A stretch of DNA of 64,000 nt from contig NZ_BDAW01000036.1 in NCBI RefSeq assembly GCF_001625085.1, forward strand, positions 25,830 through 89,829, given 5' to 3'. Source of the DNA: Nocardia acidivorans NBRC 108247. Its GTDB lineage: Bacteria; Actinomycetota; Actinomycetes; Mycobacteriales; Mycobacteriaceae. The notes under the pieces were generated by a model. That model made no database searches. It was not told where the DNA came from and worked only from the letters and a program-made list of their open reading frames with translations. Position 1 is the stretch's first letter, and each line of letters opens with the position of its first letter. Positions 1 through 8,268 of this stretch are shown here, in pieces. Both the position numbers and the translations under genes were made by a program.

Positions 1-865
1 GGCGAATCTGTTCGGTGGCAATGGCCCAGCCGCGCTGCTGACTGCCCCGGCTGCTGCCACCCACGTGCGGGGTGATCAGCACGCCCGGCGCATCCCAGAG
101 CGGATGCCCGGCGGGCAGCGGCTCGGGGTCGGTGACATCGAGAATCGCACGCAGACGGCCCTTTCGGAGTTCTGCGAGCAGCGCATCGGTGCGCACCACC
201 GGCCCGCGCGCGGCATTCACCAGAATCGCGCCATCGGCCATGCGGGACAGGAATTCGGCATCGACCATGCCGGTGGTCGCCGCGGTCACCGGCACCATCA
301 TCACCACGGCATCGAAATCGCCCAGCAGCGAGGGCAATTCGTCCACACCGCGAATACCTTCGCGCGCGTGCGTGCCGACCAGCACGGACTCGGCGTCGAA
401 CGCGGTCAGCTTGCGCTCCAATTCCCGCGCCAGATCACCCGCGCCGACGATCAGCACCCGCTTACCGGACAATGTATCGGTCTGATGCTGGGTCCAGCGA
501 TGCTCGCGCTGGGCCCGCGTGAATTCGACGAATTCCCGGTATACCGTGAGCAATCCGGTCATCGTCCACTCGGCGGTACTGGCTCCGTGCGCACCCCGGG
601 CAATGGACAGCGACACCCCCTGCGGCACCTTCCCCGCCCATGCCTCCGCCCCCGCGGTCAACAGCTGCACCAGCCGCAATTTCGGCAGCTCCCAGGTCAT
701 ATGCACCGCCTCGGGACCCACCAGGAACCCGGGCACCAGCACCTCGGTCTCCTGGGCCCCGGCGGGCAGCGGCTCCCCGAGCCGGAACCGCAGTCCCCGC
801 ACCCCCTCCAGACGCGAGACCGCCGCGAGGCCGTAATCATCGGGAACCAGCACAGTCACCGTCAT
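1..865 (-). CDS. D-2-hydroxyacid dehydrogenase (3' end cut by window edge)
   Basis: Reads leftward from an ATG at 865 and runs off the window after 288 residues. The family interconverts 2-oxo acids and D-2-hydroxy acids with NAD(P)(H) in the cytosol; the substrate cannot be told from sequence. Residues 141-146 (GAGDLA) form the Rossmann nucleotide loop, with the third glycine of GxGxxG replaced by Ala. The catalytic set is complete: Arg220 in NAARG, Glu248 in DPEP and His267 in TPHVGG. The N-terminal 130 residues and the tail around residue 270 make the split catalytic domain. Only the extreme C-terminus is missing, and that is a window effect, not a broken gene. Confidence 0.9.
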   Translation of the reverse strand, partial: MTVTVLVPDDYGLAAVSRLEGVRGLRFRLGEPLPAGAQETEVLVPGFLVGPEAVHMTWELPKLRLVQLLTAGAEAWAGKVPQGVSLSIARGAHGASTAEWTMTGLLTVYREFVEFTRAQREHRWTQHQTDTLSGKRVLIVGAGDLARELERKLTAFDAESVLVGTHAREGIRGVDELPSLLGDFDAVVMMVPVTAATTGMVDAEFLSRMADGAILVNAARGPVVRTDALLAELRKGRLRAILDVTDPEPLPAGHPLWDAPGVLITPHVGGSSRGSQQRGWAIATEQIR

Positions 866-922
866 GCAGGTGACGCTAGCCGATGGGCCGCGCGGCGGTC
901 TCGGGCTGTCTAGTCGAGGGCG

Positions 923-1078
923 TCAGTAATACCAGCGCCTACCGCCGACCGGGCGGCCCACCGAGCCGAGTGCCCAGAGCACGAGCCCGGCGACCAGCAC
1001 GATGATGCCGAGGGTGGTCAGCAGCGGGATACCCACCAGCCAACCGATGACGAGCAGAACGAGTCCGAGAATGATCAT
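923..1078 (-). CDS. Small hydrophobic membrane protein, DUF6131-like
   Basis: A 51-residue protein starting at ATG 1078. It is nearly all Leu/Ile/Val/Gly, enough for two closely packed membrane segments (about residues 2-16 and 18-38), and ends in a short basic and aromatic tail (GRRWYY). Length and tail fit the actinobacterial DUF6131 family, whose function is unknown. It follows the next membrane-protein gene by 8 bases, so the two are probably one transcript. Confidence 0.75.
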   Translation of the reverse strand: MIILGLVLLVIGWLVGIPLLTTLGIIVLVAGLVLWALGSVGRPVGGRRWYY

Positions 1079-1086
1079 GATGATTC

Positions 1087-1596
1087 CTATTTCGAGGTGA
1101 CTGCGGGATTGGCCGGCTCATCGGCCGACGGTCGGCGCAGGAAGCGGTTCAGTGACCACTGCGGCTGCTGTTGTGCGGCCGGAGCGGGTTTCGCCGCCTG
1201 CTTCGCCATGACCGGTGTGGTCGCGGCCGGTGCGGGCGCGGGTTGAGCCGCGGGCGGTGCGAGCCGCCCGGCGGGTGCCGCGGGAGTAACTGGCTTGCCG
1301 AGTTCCTTTCGCGCGGCCGCCATTTCGCGCCGCGACTGTCTCAGGTCACGGCGGGCGGCAAGGCCGCGCCGCGACGTGGTCCAGGTGCCCGCCAGCAGCA
1401 TGATGAGCCCGCTGACGCCGATGGCCCCGATCAGAATTCCGTAGGCGAACAGCAGCCCGGCGGAGCCGACGTAGGTGTGACCGAAGACGGTGAATCCGCC
1501 CTGGAGCATATGGCTTTCGCCGCTGTTGGCCACGATGCCCGCGACTCCCACGGCCACGGCCGCGACCAGCGCGATGAGCCCGATGATGGTGAACAT
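1087..1596 (-). CDS. Two-pass membrane protein with Ala/Pro-rich tail
   Basis: Starts at the ATG at 1596, where the first transmembrane helix begins at once (residues 2-24); upstream in-frame codons would add a non-hydrophobic leader. A second helix spans about residues 44-70. An Arg-rich stretch follows (about 74-100), then a low-complexity Ala/Pro/Gln tail to residue 169. I do not recognise a named family; the layout suggests an inner-membrane protein with a cytoplasmic basic tail. It is 8 bases upstream of the DUF6131-like gene. Confidence 0.7.
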   Translation of the reverse strand: MFTIIGLIALVAAVAVGVAGIVANSGESHMLQGGFTVFGHTYVGSAGLLFAYGILIGAIGVSGLIMLLAGTWTTSRRGLAARRDLRQSRREMAAARKELGKPVTPAAPAGRLAPPAAQPAPAPAATTPVMAKQAAKPAPAAQQQPQWSLNRFLRRPSADEPANPAVTSK

Positions 1597-1739
1597 GTCT
1601 TCGCTATTCCCGCACTTCGGCACAAATAACCCGCAGGACGCCGGGTTGTCCGGATTTGGCGGGTTCGGCGCGGGGTTTCACCCGCGGCACGCCGGTCATT
1701 GCGGGGGTATCCGCGAAATCCGAACGAGAGGCAGGCACC

Positions 1740-1931
1740 ATGAGCGCCTACACATTTGCGCTCCCCCACTTCGCCAGCGATGCCGATCAGGCCGAACGAA
1801 CGTTGCGGGGGATGGATTCGACCACCGCGGTCAACACCGACCGGGCCTCGGAGACGTTGACGGTGGACTCCTCGCTCAGCTACGGCGAGGTGCTGGACGT
1901 GCTGCGCCAGCAGGGGATATCCGCACAGTAG
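1740..1931 (+). CDS. Small protein of HMA-like fold without CxxC
   Basis: A 63-residue protein starting at ATG 1740, preceded by a purine-rich ribosome site (GAGAGGCAGG, 1726-1735). Predicted alternation of strands and two helices (about residues 13-23 and 48-58) resembles the heavy-metal-associated ferredoxin-like fold. The metal-binding CxxC pair of copper chaperones is absent and there is no cysteine at all. Role unknown. It is divergent from the membrane-protein gene that starts at 1596. Confidence 0.65.
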   Translation: MSAYTFALPHFASDADQAERTLRGMDSTTAVNTDRASETLTVDSSLSYGEVLDVLRQQGISAQ

Positions 1932-2045
1932 GGCGGTAACGAAGCGATCGCTCACGGCGAGCCGCCGACTCAGATCGGCAATCTTTCGGCAAACTCCGGG
2001 ACATGTCCCTATTGCCCGACTGTCGGCACGGGTAGCGGCGCGCCG

Positions 2046-3017
2046 GTGGCGTGGCCCCTGCGCGGTGTCCCGGCCCCCATGCTCGCCATCGGCGGTGCGC
2101 CGCCGGACGAGCCGGGCTGGGCCCTGGAGATGAAGTGGGACGGGGTGCGGGTCATCGCGGTGTGCGGGGCGGGGGAGTGCGTGCTCTACAGCCGCAACGG
2201 CAATCAGGTGGGCGGCTCCTATCCGGAGCTGGTGTCGGCGCTGAAGGGCTTGGCGGGTAGGCGATCTCTGATTCTCGACGGTGAGGTCGTGGCGCAGGAG
2301 GCCGACGGCGCACCGTCGTTCGGCCGATTGCAGCGGCGCATGCATGTGGTCCGGCCCGGTGAGCAGCTGATGGCCGAGGTTCCGGTGCGGCTGTTCGCCT
2401 TCGACATCCTCGCGCTGGACGATCGCGACACCATGCCCGAGACCTATCTGATTCGCCGTGAGATCCTCGCCGAACTCGCCTTCACCGCACCGCTTTCCGC
2501 GCCCCCGCATTGGGCGGAAATGGATGCCATGAAGTTGCTGAATGTGGCTCGGGAACACCGCCTCGAGGGCATCGTCTCCAAGCGCGTCGATTCGGTCTAC
2601 CTTCCGGGCCGTCGTTCGCCCGCCTGGATCAAAACTCCGCTGCGGCAGAACACCGAGGTGGTGGTTGCCGGATGGACGCCGGGCACCGGTGCGATGGCTC
2701 CCACCTTCGGTTCGCTGGTGCTCGGCGCACACGATGAAACCGGTCAATTGACCTACATCGGCAATGTGGGCACCGGCTTCACCCAGACCGCCCGGCGCGT
2801 AATTCGCCGCACCCTCGACGAAATCGCGCTCTCGGCAAGCCCTTTCGATCCGGCGCCGCCGGAAGGCGCCGCGGGCGGCTGGCACTGGGTGGAGCCGATC
2901 CTGGTCGCCGACGTCGAGTATCGCGAATTCGCCGGCGCCCGACTGCGCATGCCGAGTTGGAAGGGATTGCGCACCGACAAGGCTCCGGCGCAGGTCGAAG
3001 TGCCTCCGGTGCGGTAA
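2046..3017 (+). CDS. Stand-alone ATP-dependent DNA ligase, LigD ligase-domain type
   Basis: A 323-residue protein that seals nicks through a lysyl-AMP intermediate. Motif I is KWDGVR with nucleophile Lys30. Motif III is LFAFDIL (about residue 118), motif IV is EGIVSKR (about 176) and motif V is WIKTP (about 194). The C-terminal third is an OB-fold ending with the WVEPILVADVEY and SWKGLRTDK elements typical of the LigD ligase domain. No polymerase or phosphoesterase domain is attached and no ku gene is adjacent, so it is a free ligase like actinobacterial LigC proteins. The GTG at 2046 is taken as start; it leaves a normal short leader before motif I. Confidence 0.9.
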   Translation: MAWPLRGVPAPMLAIGGAPPDEPGWALEMKWDGVRVIAVCGAGECVLYSRNGNQVGGSYPELVSALKGLAGRRSLILDGEVVAQEADGAPSFGRLQRRMHVVRPGEQLMAEVPVRLFAFDILALDDRDTMPETYLIRREILAELAFTAPLSAPPHWAEMDAMKLLNVAREHRLEGIVSKRVDSVYLPGRRSPAWIKTPLRQNTEVVVAGWTPGTGAMAPTFGSLVLGAHDETGQLTYIGNVGTGFTQTARRVIRRTLDEIALSASPFDPAPPEGAAGGWHWVEPILVADVEYREFAGARLRMPSWKGLRTDKAPAQVEVPPVR

Positions 3018-3089
3018 GGCTTTGCTACGAACCTCGCGTTGCGACAACGTAATTGGCGAAATTCCCGAGAGTGGACCACAATCGGAGGA

Positions 3090-3506
3090 ATGGGCGGCGA
3101 AGGGCATCGAAAGCTGCGCGAGCTCTCGGTTGGCGATTCCCTGAAACGGTTGGCGAGTGCGCAATACGGCCGAATCGTTTTCTCGCGCCGCGGAGTTCCG
3201 ATCATCAGGCCCGTGAACCATATTGTCGAGGCGGACGCCGTGGTGGTGCGGGCGCATCTCGGCGCAAGTCTGCTGCGAGGTGACGGGCAGATCGTGGCCT
3301 ACGAGGCCGACGACTTCGACGAACACACCCGGCGCGGCTGGAGCGTCATCGTCACCGGGGTGGCGCGGGTGGTGATGGATCCCGAACAGGTGCAGCGCTA
3401 TGAGACGCTGCTGGACTCGTGGATCAATATGCCGATGGACCATGTGATTCGAATTGAGACCGAGATCGTCACCGGCCTGGAACTGGTCGACGAGAATCCG
3501 CGGTGA
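3090..3506 (+). CDS. Pyridoxamine 5'-phosphate oxidase-family flavin-binding protein
   Basis: A 138-residue split-barrel protein. The core IVFSRRGVPIIRPVNH (about residues 27-42) and the later SVIVTGVARVV strand (about 94-104) are characteristic of small PPOX-like proteins that bind FMN or F420. Its substrate is unknown; it is too short to be a true PdxH. The start is uncertain: ATG 3090 has a GGAGGA directly against it, closer than usual, so a slightly downstream start is possible. It stands alone between the ligase and the permease. Confidence 0.8.
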   Translation: MGGEGHRKLRELSVGDSLKRLASAQYGRIVFSRRGVPIIRPVNHIVEADAVVVRAHLGASLLRGDGQIVAYEADDFDEHTRRGWSVIVTGVARVVMDPEQVQRYETLLDSWINMPMDHVIRIETEIVTGLELVDENPR

Positions 3507-3681
3507 CATTACCCACGGGTAGTTTCCCGGCACCGGGGACTGTGACGGTCGATACCTCTCCGGTAGCCTGACACGCCGTTGGACCGAGCGCGGCAACCCG
3601 CACGCAAGCTCGGCGCGGCCCAGGGGAATCGGTGTTCACAATGCCGAAGCGTTGCGGCCGCACGCACGTGGAAGGAACATC

Positions 3682-5088
3682 ATGACAGCATCGGACAGGC
3701 AGGCGGTCAACGAGACCGGGGCGACCACCGCCGACGAGGGCTATGCGCGCGGACTGTCCCCGCGCACCATTCAGATGATCGCCATCGGCGGAGCCATCGG
3801 CACCGGCCTGTTCTACGGCGCGGGCGGCGCCATAGAACAGGCGGGCCCCGCGCTCATCCTGGCCTACCTGGCGGCGGGCCTGGCCATCTTCGTCATCATG
3901 CGGGCGCTGGGTGAACTGCTCACCTATCGCCCCGTCACCGGCAGCTTCGCCGAATACGCGAATGAATTCCTGGGCCGCTTCGCGGGCTTCGCCACCGGCT
4001 GGACCTACTGGGCGGTCTGGGTCAGCACGTGTATGGCCGAGATCACCGTGGCCGGCAAGTATGTGCGGTACTGGTTCGACATCCCGCAGTGGGTGACCGC
4101 GCTGGTGGTGCTCGGCATCATGTTCGGGCTGAACCTGGTGTCGGTCAAGCTCTTCGGTGAGGGCGAATTCTGGTTCTCCATCATCAAGGTCACCGCCATT
4201 ATCGCCATGATCGGCATCGGTATCGGCGTGCTCGTCTTCGGCTTCGGCCATGCCGCGGACCCGACCGTCACCAACCTGTGGAATGACGGCGGCGTCTTCC
4301 CGAACGGTTTCAACCAGGCGCTGCTGGCCTTGCAGATCGTGGTCTTCGCCTATGTCGGTGTGGAGCTGGTCGGCGTCACCGCCGGGGAGGCCCGCGATCC
4401 GAAGAAGACCCTGCGCAAGGCGATCAACACGCTGCCGTTCCGGATCGGCCTGTTCTACGTCGGCGCGCTCGTGGTGATCATGTCGGTCTCCAGCTGGCGC
4501 ACCTTCCACGCCGGGCGCAGTCCCTTCGTGGAGGTCTTCGAGCAGATCGGCATTCCGGGCGCGGCCGCGATCATCAATTTCGTACTGCTGACCGCCGCGC
4601 TGTCCTCCTGTAATTCGGGCATCTACTCCACCGGACGCATGCTGCGCAGTCTGGCCCAGCGCGATGAGGCCCCGGCCGGGCTCGGCGCGCTGAGCCCGCG
4701 ATCGGTGCCCGCCACCGGTATCGCGGTCTCGGCGGCGGTCATGGTGATCGGCGTCGGGGTGAATTACTTCTCGCCGGAGAAGGCGTTCGGCTACGTCACC
4801 TCGGTCTCGACCATGGGCATCATCTTCGTCTGGGGCGTCATCCTGGTCTGCCACCTGATCTACCGCATGCGGGTGAAGGCCGGACTGCTGCCCGCCAGTG
4901 ACTACCGGCTGCCGGGCGCGCCCGTCACCTCGGTGCTGGCGCTGGCCTTCCTGGCGCTGGTGGTGGTGCTGTTGTTCTTCACCGAATCGGGTCGTACCGC
5001 GCTGGTGGTCGGCGTGGTCTGGGGCATTCTGGTGTGCGCGGCCTACCCGCTGCTCTCGGGTCGCGGCGCACGGCGCGAAAGCCTCTGA
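3682..5088 (+). CDS. Amino acid permease, APC superfamily (AAT family)
   Basis: A 468-residue integral membrane transporter with about 12 hydrophobic segments. The first helix carries IAIGGAIGTGLFYG (about residues 33-46), the substrate-binding unwound helix of the APC fold, preceded by a GLSPRTIQ amphipathic lead-in usual for proton-coupled amino acid permeases. The middle contains the conserved loop VTAGEARDPKKTLRKAINTLPFR (broken here: VTAGEARDP then KKTLRKAI). Start ATG 3682 is 6 bases after GAAGGA. The substrate cannot be assigned. The HpnE-like gene follows after 87 bases in the same direction. Confidence 0.9.
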   Translation: MTASDRQAVNETGATTADEGYARGLSPRTIQMIAIGGAIGTGLFYGAGGAIEQAGPALILAYLAAGLAIFVIMRALGELLTYRPVTGSFAEYANEFLGRFAGFATGWTYWAVWVSTCMAEITVAGKYVRYWFDIPQWVTALVVLGIMFGLNLVSVKLFGEGEFWFSIIKVTAIIAMIGIGIGVLVFGFGHAADPTVTNLWNDGGVFPNGFNQALLALQIVVFAYVGVELVGVTAGEARDPKKTLRKAINTLPFRIGLFYVGALVVIMSVSSWRTFHAGRSPFVEVFEQIGIPGAAAIINFVLLTAALSSCNSGIYSTGRMLRSLAQRDEAPAGLGALSPRSVPATGIAVSAAVMVIGVGVNYFSPEKAFGYVTSVSTMGIIFVWGVILVCHLIYRMRVKAGLLPASDYRLPGAPVTSVLALAFLALVVVLLFFTESGRTALVVGVVWGILVCAAYPLLSGRGARRESL

Positions 5089-5175
5089 ACAGCAACACGT
5101 TTCAACCGAACGCGGCACATGCGCGCTCCCGGAGGACTACCTTGCCAGCAGAAGGCAATGGCTCTGGGAGCGCGT

Positions 5176-6564
5176 ATGAACGATCCGCGACAGTATGTGG
5201 TGATCGGGGGCGGCCTCGCGGGTCTGGCCTCCGCGGTCTGGCTGGCCGAGGCAGGTAAACAGGTGACGCTGCTGGAGCGGCGCGGGCGGCTCGGCGGCCG
5301 CACCCACGCCCTGGAAGTGCCCGCGCTGCACGATATTCCGGACAACGGCCAGCATGTCATCGCCAGCGGCTACGACCATCTGTTCCGCTATCTGACCAGC
5401 GTCGGCACCCGCGACTTGGTGACATTCCCGCATCAGGGCGTGCTGCGCTGGCCCGGCGGGCGCACCACCGTCATGGGCACCAAGGGGATTCGGGCGCTGC
5501 GCTCACTGCTGGGCGCGCATCCCGACGCGAGCCCGGCCGATCGGGCACGCGCCGCGTTGGCCACCGTGCGGATGGGCTGGCAGTGCCTGCGCCAACCCGC
5601 CGATCTGGCGGATCTGACCACCGATCAATGGTTTCGGCGACTCGGAATGCCCGAGACCGCGCGGGAGGCGCTGTGGGATTGGCTGGCGCTCGGCATCGCT
5701 GCGGAACCGGTGCGGCAGGAGTCGGCCAAGGTCTTCGCCGACGTACTGGCGACCGGAATCCGCCTGGGCGTCAAGCATCGTCAGCCCGTCAGCATCGGCT
5801 ATCCGACCACCGATCTGGACACCCTCTTGGTGACCGGGGCGCAGCGGGTATTCGACCGGCACGGGGTGCGGGTGCGCCATCGCGCGGTGGCGCGGCGCAT
5901 TCGGATCCAGGACGGCATCGTGACCGGGGTGATGCTGGCCGACGGTGAGGTGGTGCCGGCCGACGCGGTGGTCTGCGCGGTGCCCAACTCCTATCTCGGC
6001 GGCCTCCTGGACGACCTCCCCGAACATGACGAAATCTACTCGGCCGCCGATAAATTGGGCTTCACGCCGATTGTGAGCACCAACCTGTACCTGGATCGCC
6101 CGCTCGGCACCGAGGGCGCTATGGAGGCGCTGATCGGCGGGGCCGATGTCATCGATCAGGTCTTCGACCGCCAGCGCATGCACGGGCGCGGCACCGAACA
6201 CGGCTGGCTGTACTGCTTGACCACCAGCGGGGCCTACGCGCAGATCCACAAGCCCCACGACGAAGTGGTCGAGGAGCAGGTGGCACTGCTGCGGCGCTAC
6301 TACCCGGCCGCCGAACAAGCCGAAGTCCTGCACGCGCAAGTGGTTCCGATGCCCCGCGCCACCTTCTCGCAGGTGGTCGGTACCGACGGTCTGCGCCCCG
6401 GCCAGCGCACCTCGGTTCCCACCCTGGTGCTCGCGGGCGATTGGACCCGGACCGATTGGTCGGCGACCATGGAAAGCGCGGCGCAGAGCGCCGCACGCGC
6501 GGTGGAACTGCTCCTCGCGCTGCCCTACTCGCATTCGGCTCGTGGCTTGGGATCGCGGAAGTAA
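5176..6564 (+). CDS. FAD-dependent oxidoreductase, HpnE/carotenoid-desaturase-like
   Basis: A 462-residue flavoprotein starting at ATG 5176 behind GGGAG. The dinucleotide motif GGGLAG (11-16), the GGRTH arginine turn (about 40-44), DNGQH (56-60) and the C-terminal AGDWT...ATMESA FAD motif match hydroxysqualene dehydroxylase (HpnE) better than amine oxidases. HpnE removes the hydroxyl of hydroxysqualene to give squalene. The partner genes hpnC and hpnD are not in the window, so the true substrate (a squalene precursor or a carotenoid) is open. Its last 40 bases overlap the oppositely oriented TetR gene. Confidence 0.75.
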   Translation: MNDPRQYVVIGGGLAGLASAVWLAEAGKQVTLLERRGRLGGRTHALEVPALHDIPDNGQHVIASGYDHLFRYLTSVGTRDLVTFPHQGVLRWPGGRTTVMGTKGIRALRSLLGAHPDASPADRARAALATVRMGWQCLRQPADLADLTTDQWFRRLGMPETAREALWDWLALGIAAEPVRQESAKVFADVLATGIRLGVKHRQPVSIGYPTTDLDTLLVTGAQRVFDRHGVRVRHRAVARRIRIQDGIVTGVMLADGEVVPADAVVCAVPNSYLGGLLDDLPEHDEIYSAADKLGFTPIVSTNLYLDRPLGTEGAMEALIGGADVIDQVFDRQRMHGRGTEHGWLYCLTTSGAYAQIHKPHDEVVEEQVALLRRYYPAAEQAEVLHAQVVPMPRATFSQVVGTDGLRPGQRTSVPTLVLAGDWTRTDWSATMESAAQSAARAVELLLALPYSHSARGLGSRK

Positions 6565-7181
6565 TTGAGCACCAGGCGGGTGATGTCGGTCAGGAAGCGC
6601 TCGCGCGGGATGGGCGGATCGTCCAGCAGGTAGCGGATGGTCAGATGTTCTACCGCGCGGACCAGCATCCAGGCCGCCGCGTCGAAGTCCACATCGGCCG
6701 GGACGTCCCGGGCGCGCATGGACAATCCGAGCCGCGCGAGTTCGCCGATCTGCTGTTCGAAGGCGAGCACCGTGGCACCCGAGGACAGGCGCGGGGTCTG
6801 CTCCACCACCGCGCGCAGCAGCTCCCGATGGGTGCCGAGCGCCTCCAGCAGCTCGGAAATGGTCTCCGGCACCGCCACTTCCGGCGCGCGGGTCATATTC
6901 GCCAGCACCCGGGCACGCACCCGTTCGGCGACCGCGCCGGTATAGCGCTCGATGACCGCCGCCACCACGGCGTCCTTGTTCGGGAAGTACTGGTACAGCG
7001 ATCCCGGGCTGATACCCGCCGCCTCGGCGATGCGATTGGTGGACGCGCCGTCGTACCCGTGCGCGATGAGCACCCGCTCACCCGCGTCGACAATTCGCCC
7101 GACCATGGCGCGGGAGCGCTCCTGTCGCGGTGATTTACGCGGCGTGGCAGGGGTTTTCGGGGCCTGGCGTTTCGGTGGCAT
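6525..7181 (-). CDS. TetR-family transcriptional repressor
   Basis: A 218-residue protein with an N-terminal basic arm (residues 1-25, rich in Lys/Arg/Pro) and a TetR helix-turn-helix at about 44-66 (NRIAEAAGISPGSLYQYFPN). The C-terminal domain should bind a hydrophobic ligand. It is divergent from the two MpaB-family oxygenase genes, across 65 bases that hold an imperfect palindrome, so it most likely controls them and itself. Its 3' end runs 40 bases into the convergent flavoprotein gene. Confidence 0.9.
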   Translation of the reverse strand: MPPKRQAPKTPATPRKSPRQERSRAMVGRIVDAGERVLIAHGYDGASTNRIAEAAGISPGSLYQYFPNKDAVVAAVIERYTGAVAERVRARVLANMTRAPEVAVPETISELLEALGTHRELLRAVVEQTPRLSSGATVLAFEQQIGELARLGLSMRARDVPADVDFDAAAWMLVRAVEHLTIRYLLDDPPIPRERFLTDITRLVLNYFRDPKPRAECE

Positions 7182-7217
7182 GTCATTTCCACTGCGGTTC
7201 GGAATGCGAATTGAATG

Positions 7218-7231
7218 CGAGTATTTATTCG
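7218..7231. promoter_or_regulatory. Candidate TetR operator
   Basis: CGAGTATTTATTCG is an imperfect inverted repeat (5 of 6 arm positions) in the divergent gap between the TetR gene and the oxygenases. The octamer GAATGCGA is also directly repeated just upstream (7202-7209 and 7213-7220). Placement fits an operator for both promoters, but it is a sequence guess only. Confidence 0.35.
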
Positions 7232-7246
7232 TGTCAGCCTGTGGTC

Positions 7247-8266
7247 ATGGTGTCACAAGCCGAGGTCACAGGCGACCCGCGTCCCGAACCGATGCCCCTG
7301 GGCCCGGAGTCGCTGACCTGGAAGATCTTCGGATCACTGTTCTACGGGCCGACCGGATTCTTCATGGGCATGGTGCAGAACATGCACCCGGGACTCGGGG
7401 CGGGGGTGGAATTCCACTCCGAGATCGCAGGGGAGCCGTATCAGCGCGTATTGCGTTCGGCCTACCCGATTCTCGGCGTCGTCTTCGACGGGCCGCACGC
7501 CCGGCGCACGGCGCGGGAGATCGTCGGATATCACCGCGAGATCAAAGGCGTCGACGCACAGGGCCGCCGGTATCACGCACTCGACCCCGGCACCTTCTAC
7601 TGGGCGCACGCGGTGTTCTTCGTGCAGACCCTGCGCACGGCCGAACTCTTCATGGGCGGGTTGAGCGCCGCTGAGCGCGAACAACTCTGGCGTGAGCACT
7701 ACCGGTGGTACGAGCTGTACGGCATGAGCATGCGGGTGGTGCCGGAGTCCTGGCCCGCGTTCCAGCGCTACTGGCGCGATATGTGCCGGGACACCCTCGA
7801 GCCCACCCGGGCGGCTTGGGATGTCTACAATCTCATCGACACCGCCCCGGTACCGCCGTTCCCGGTGCTGCGGCGCCTGCCGGAACCGGTGTGGGAGAAG
7901 TTGATTCGTCCCGGCGGCGGTCGACTGGTCAAATTCGTCACCGTCGGGCTGTGCGATCCGGCGATCCGCCGCACCATGGGCTTCACCTGGACCGCGCGCG
8001 ACCAGTGGCTCTTCGATCGACTGTGCCGCGGGCTCTCGGCCGCGAACCGGGTGACACCGGCCGAGCTGAAGTACTCGTTCCCGCGAGTGCGCGCCGCGCG
8101 CCGCCGCGCGGCGGGAAAGCGGCCGCACACCATGCCGCCTCCGGAAGCCCCCGAATTGCTCTGGCCCGCACCGGAACACCGCGGCGACCCCAAGCACTAC
8201 TGTCCCGTCCACGCCGATCCCGGCGCGGATTCGATTACCAAATTCCGTCAGCTGACAGGGTTTTAG
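7247..8266 (+). CDS. MpaB/rubber-oxygenase family protein (DUF2236), short form
   Basis: A 339-residue protein of the DUF2236 family, which includes fungal MpaB and the latex-clearing protein Lcp; characterised members are b-type heme oxygenases that cleave isoprenoid chains. Visible family marks are the N-terminal PTGFFMGMVQNMHPG stretch (about residues 38-52), R-x-x-R/A-YPILG around 70-78, a YHREIKG histidine element (about 102-108) and REHYRWYELYGMS (about 150-162). Start ATG 7247 is chosen; GTG 7241 is two codons upstream in frame. The stop is two bases from the next oxygenase gene, so the pair is co-translated. Confidence 0.8.
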   Translation: MVSQAEVTGDPRPEPMPLGPESLTWKIFGSLFYGPTGFFMGMVQNMHPGLGAGVEFHSEIAGEPYQRVLRSAYPILGVVFDGPHARRTAREIVGYHREIKGVDAQGRRYHALDPGTFYWAHAVFFVQTLRTAELFMGGLSAAEREQLWREHYRWYELYGMSMRVVPESWPAFQRYWRDMCRDTLEPTRAAWDVYNLIDTAPVPPFPVLRRLPEPVWEKLIRPGGGRLVKFVTVGLCDPAIRRTMGFTWTARDQWLFDRLCRGLSAANRVTPAELKYSFPRVRAARRRAAGKRPHTMPPPEAPELLWPAPEHRGDPKHYCPVHADPGADSITKFRQLTGF

Positions 8267-8268
8267 CG

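Noticed and set aside
1675..1710. GTTT ... GGGTAT before the small gene at 1740
   Set aside because: Spacer is 26 bases, too long for SigF.
1431..3596. Long open frame on the minus strand opposite the ligase and PPOX genes
   Set aside because: Third-position GC bias of real genes on the plus strand opens antisense frames; the frame has low-complexity Arg/His/Pro-rich translation and no motif, while the plus strand has clear ligase motifs.
3469..5118. Long minus-strand frame opposite the amino acid permease
   Set aside because: His/Asp/Gln-rich translation is the mirror of a membrane protein gene; no family signal.
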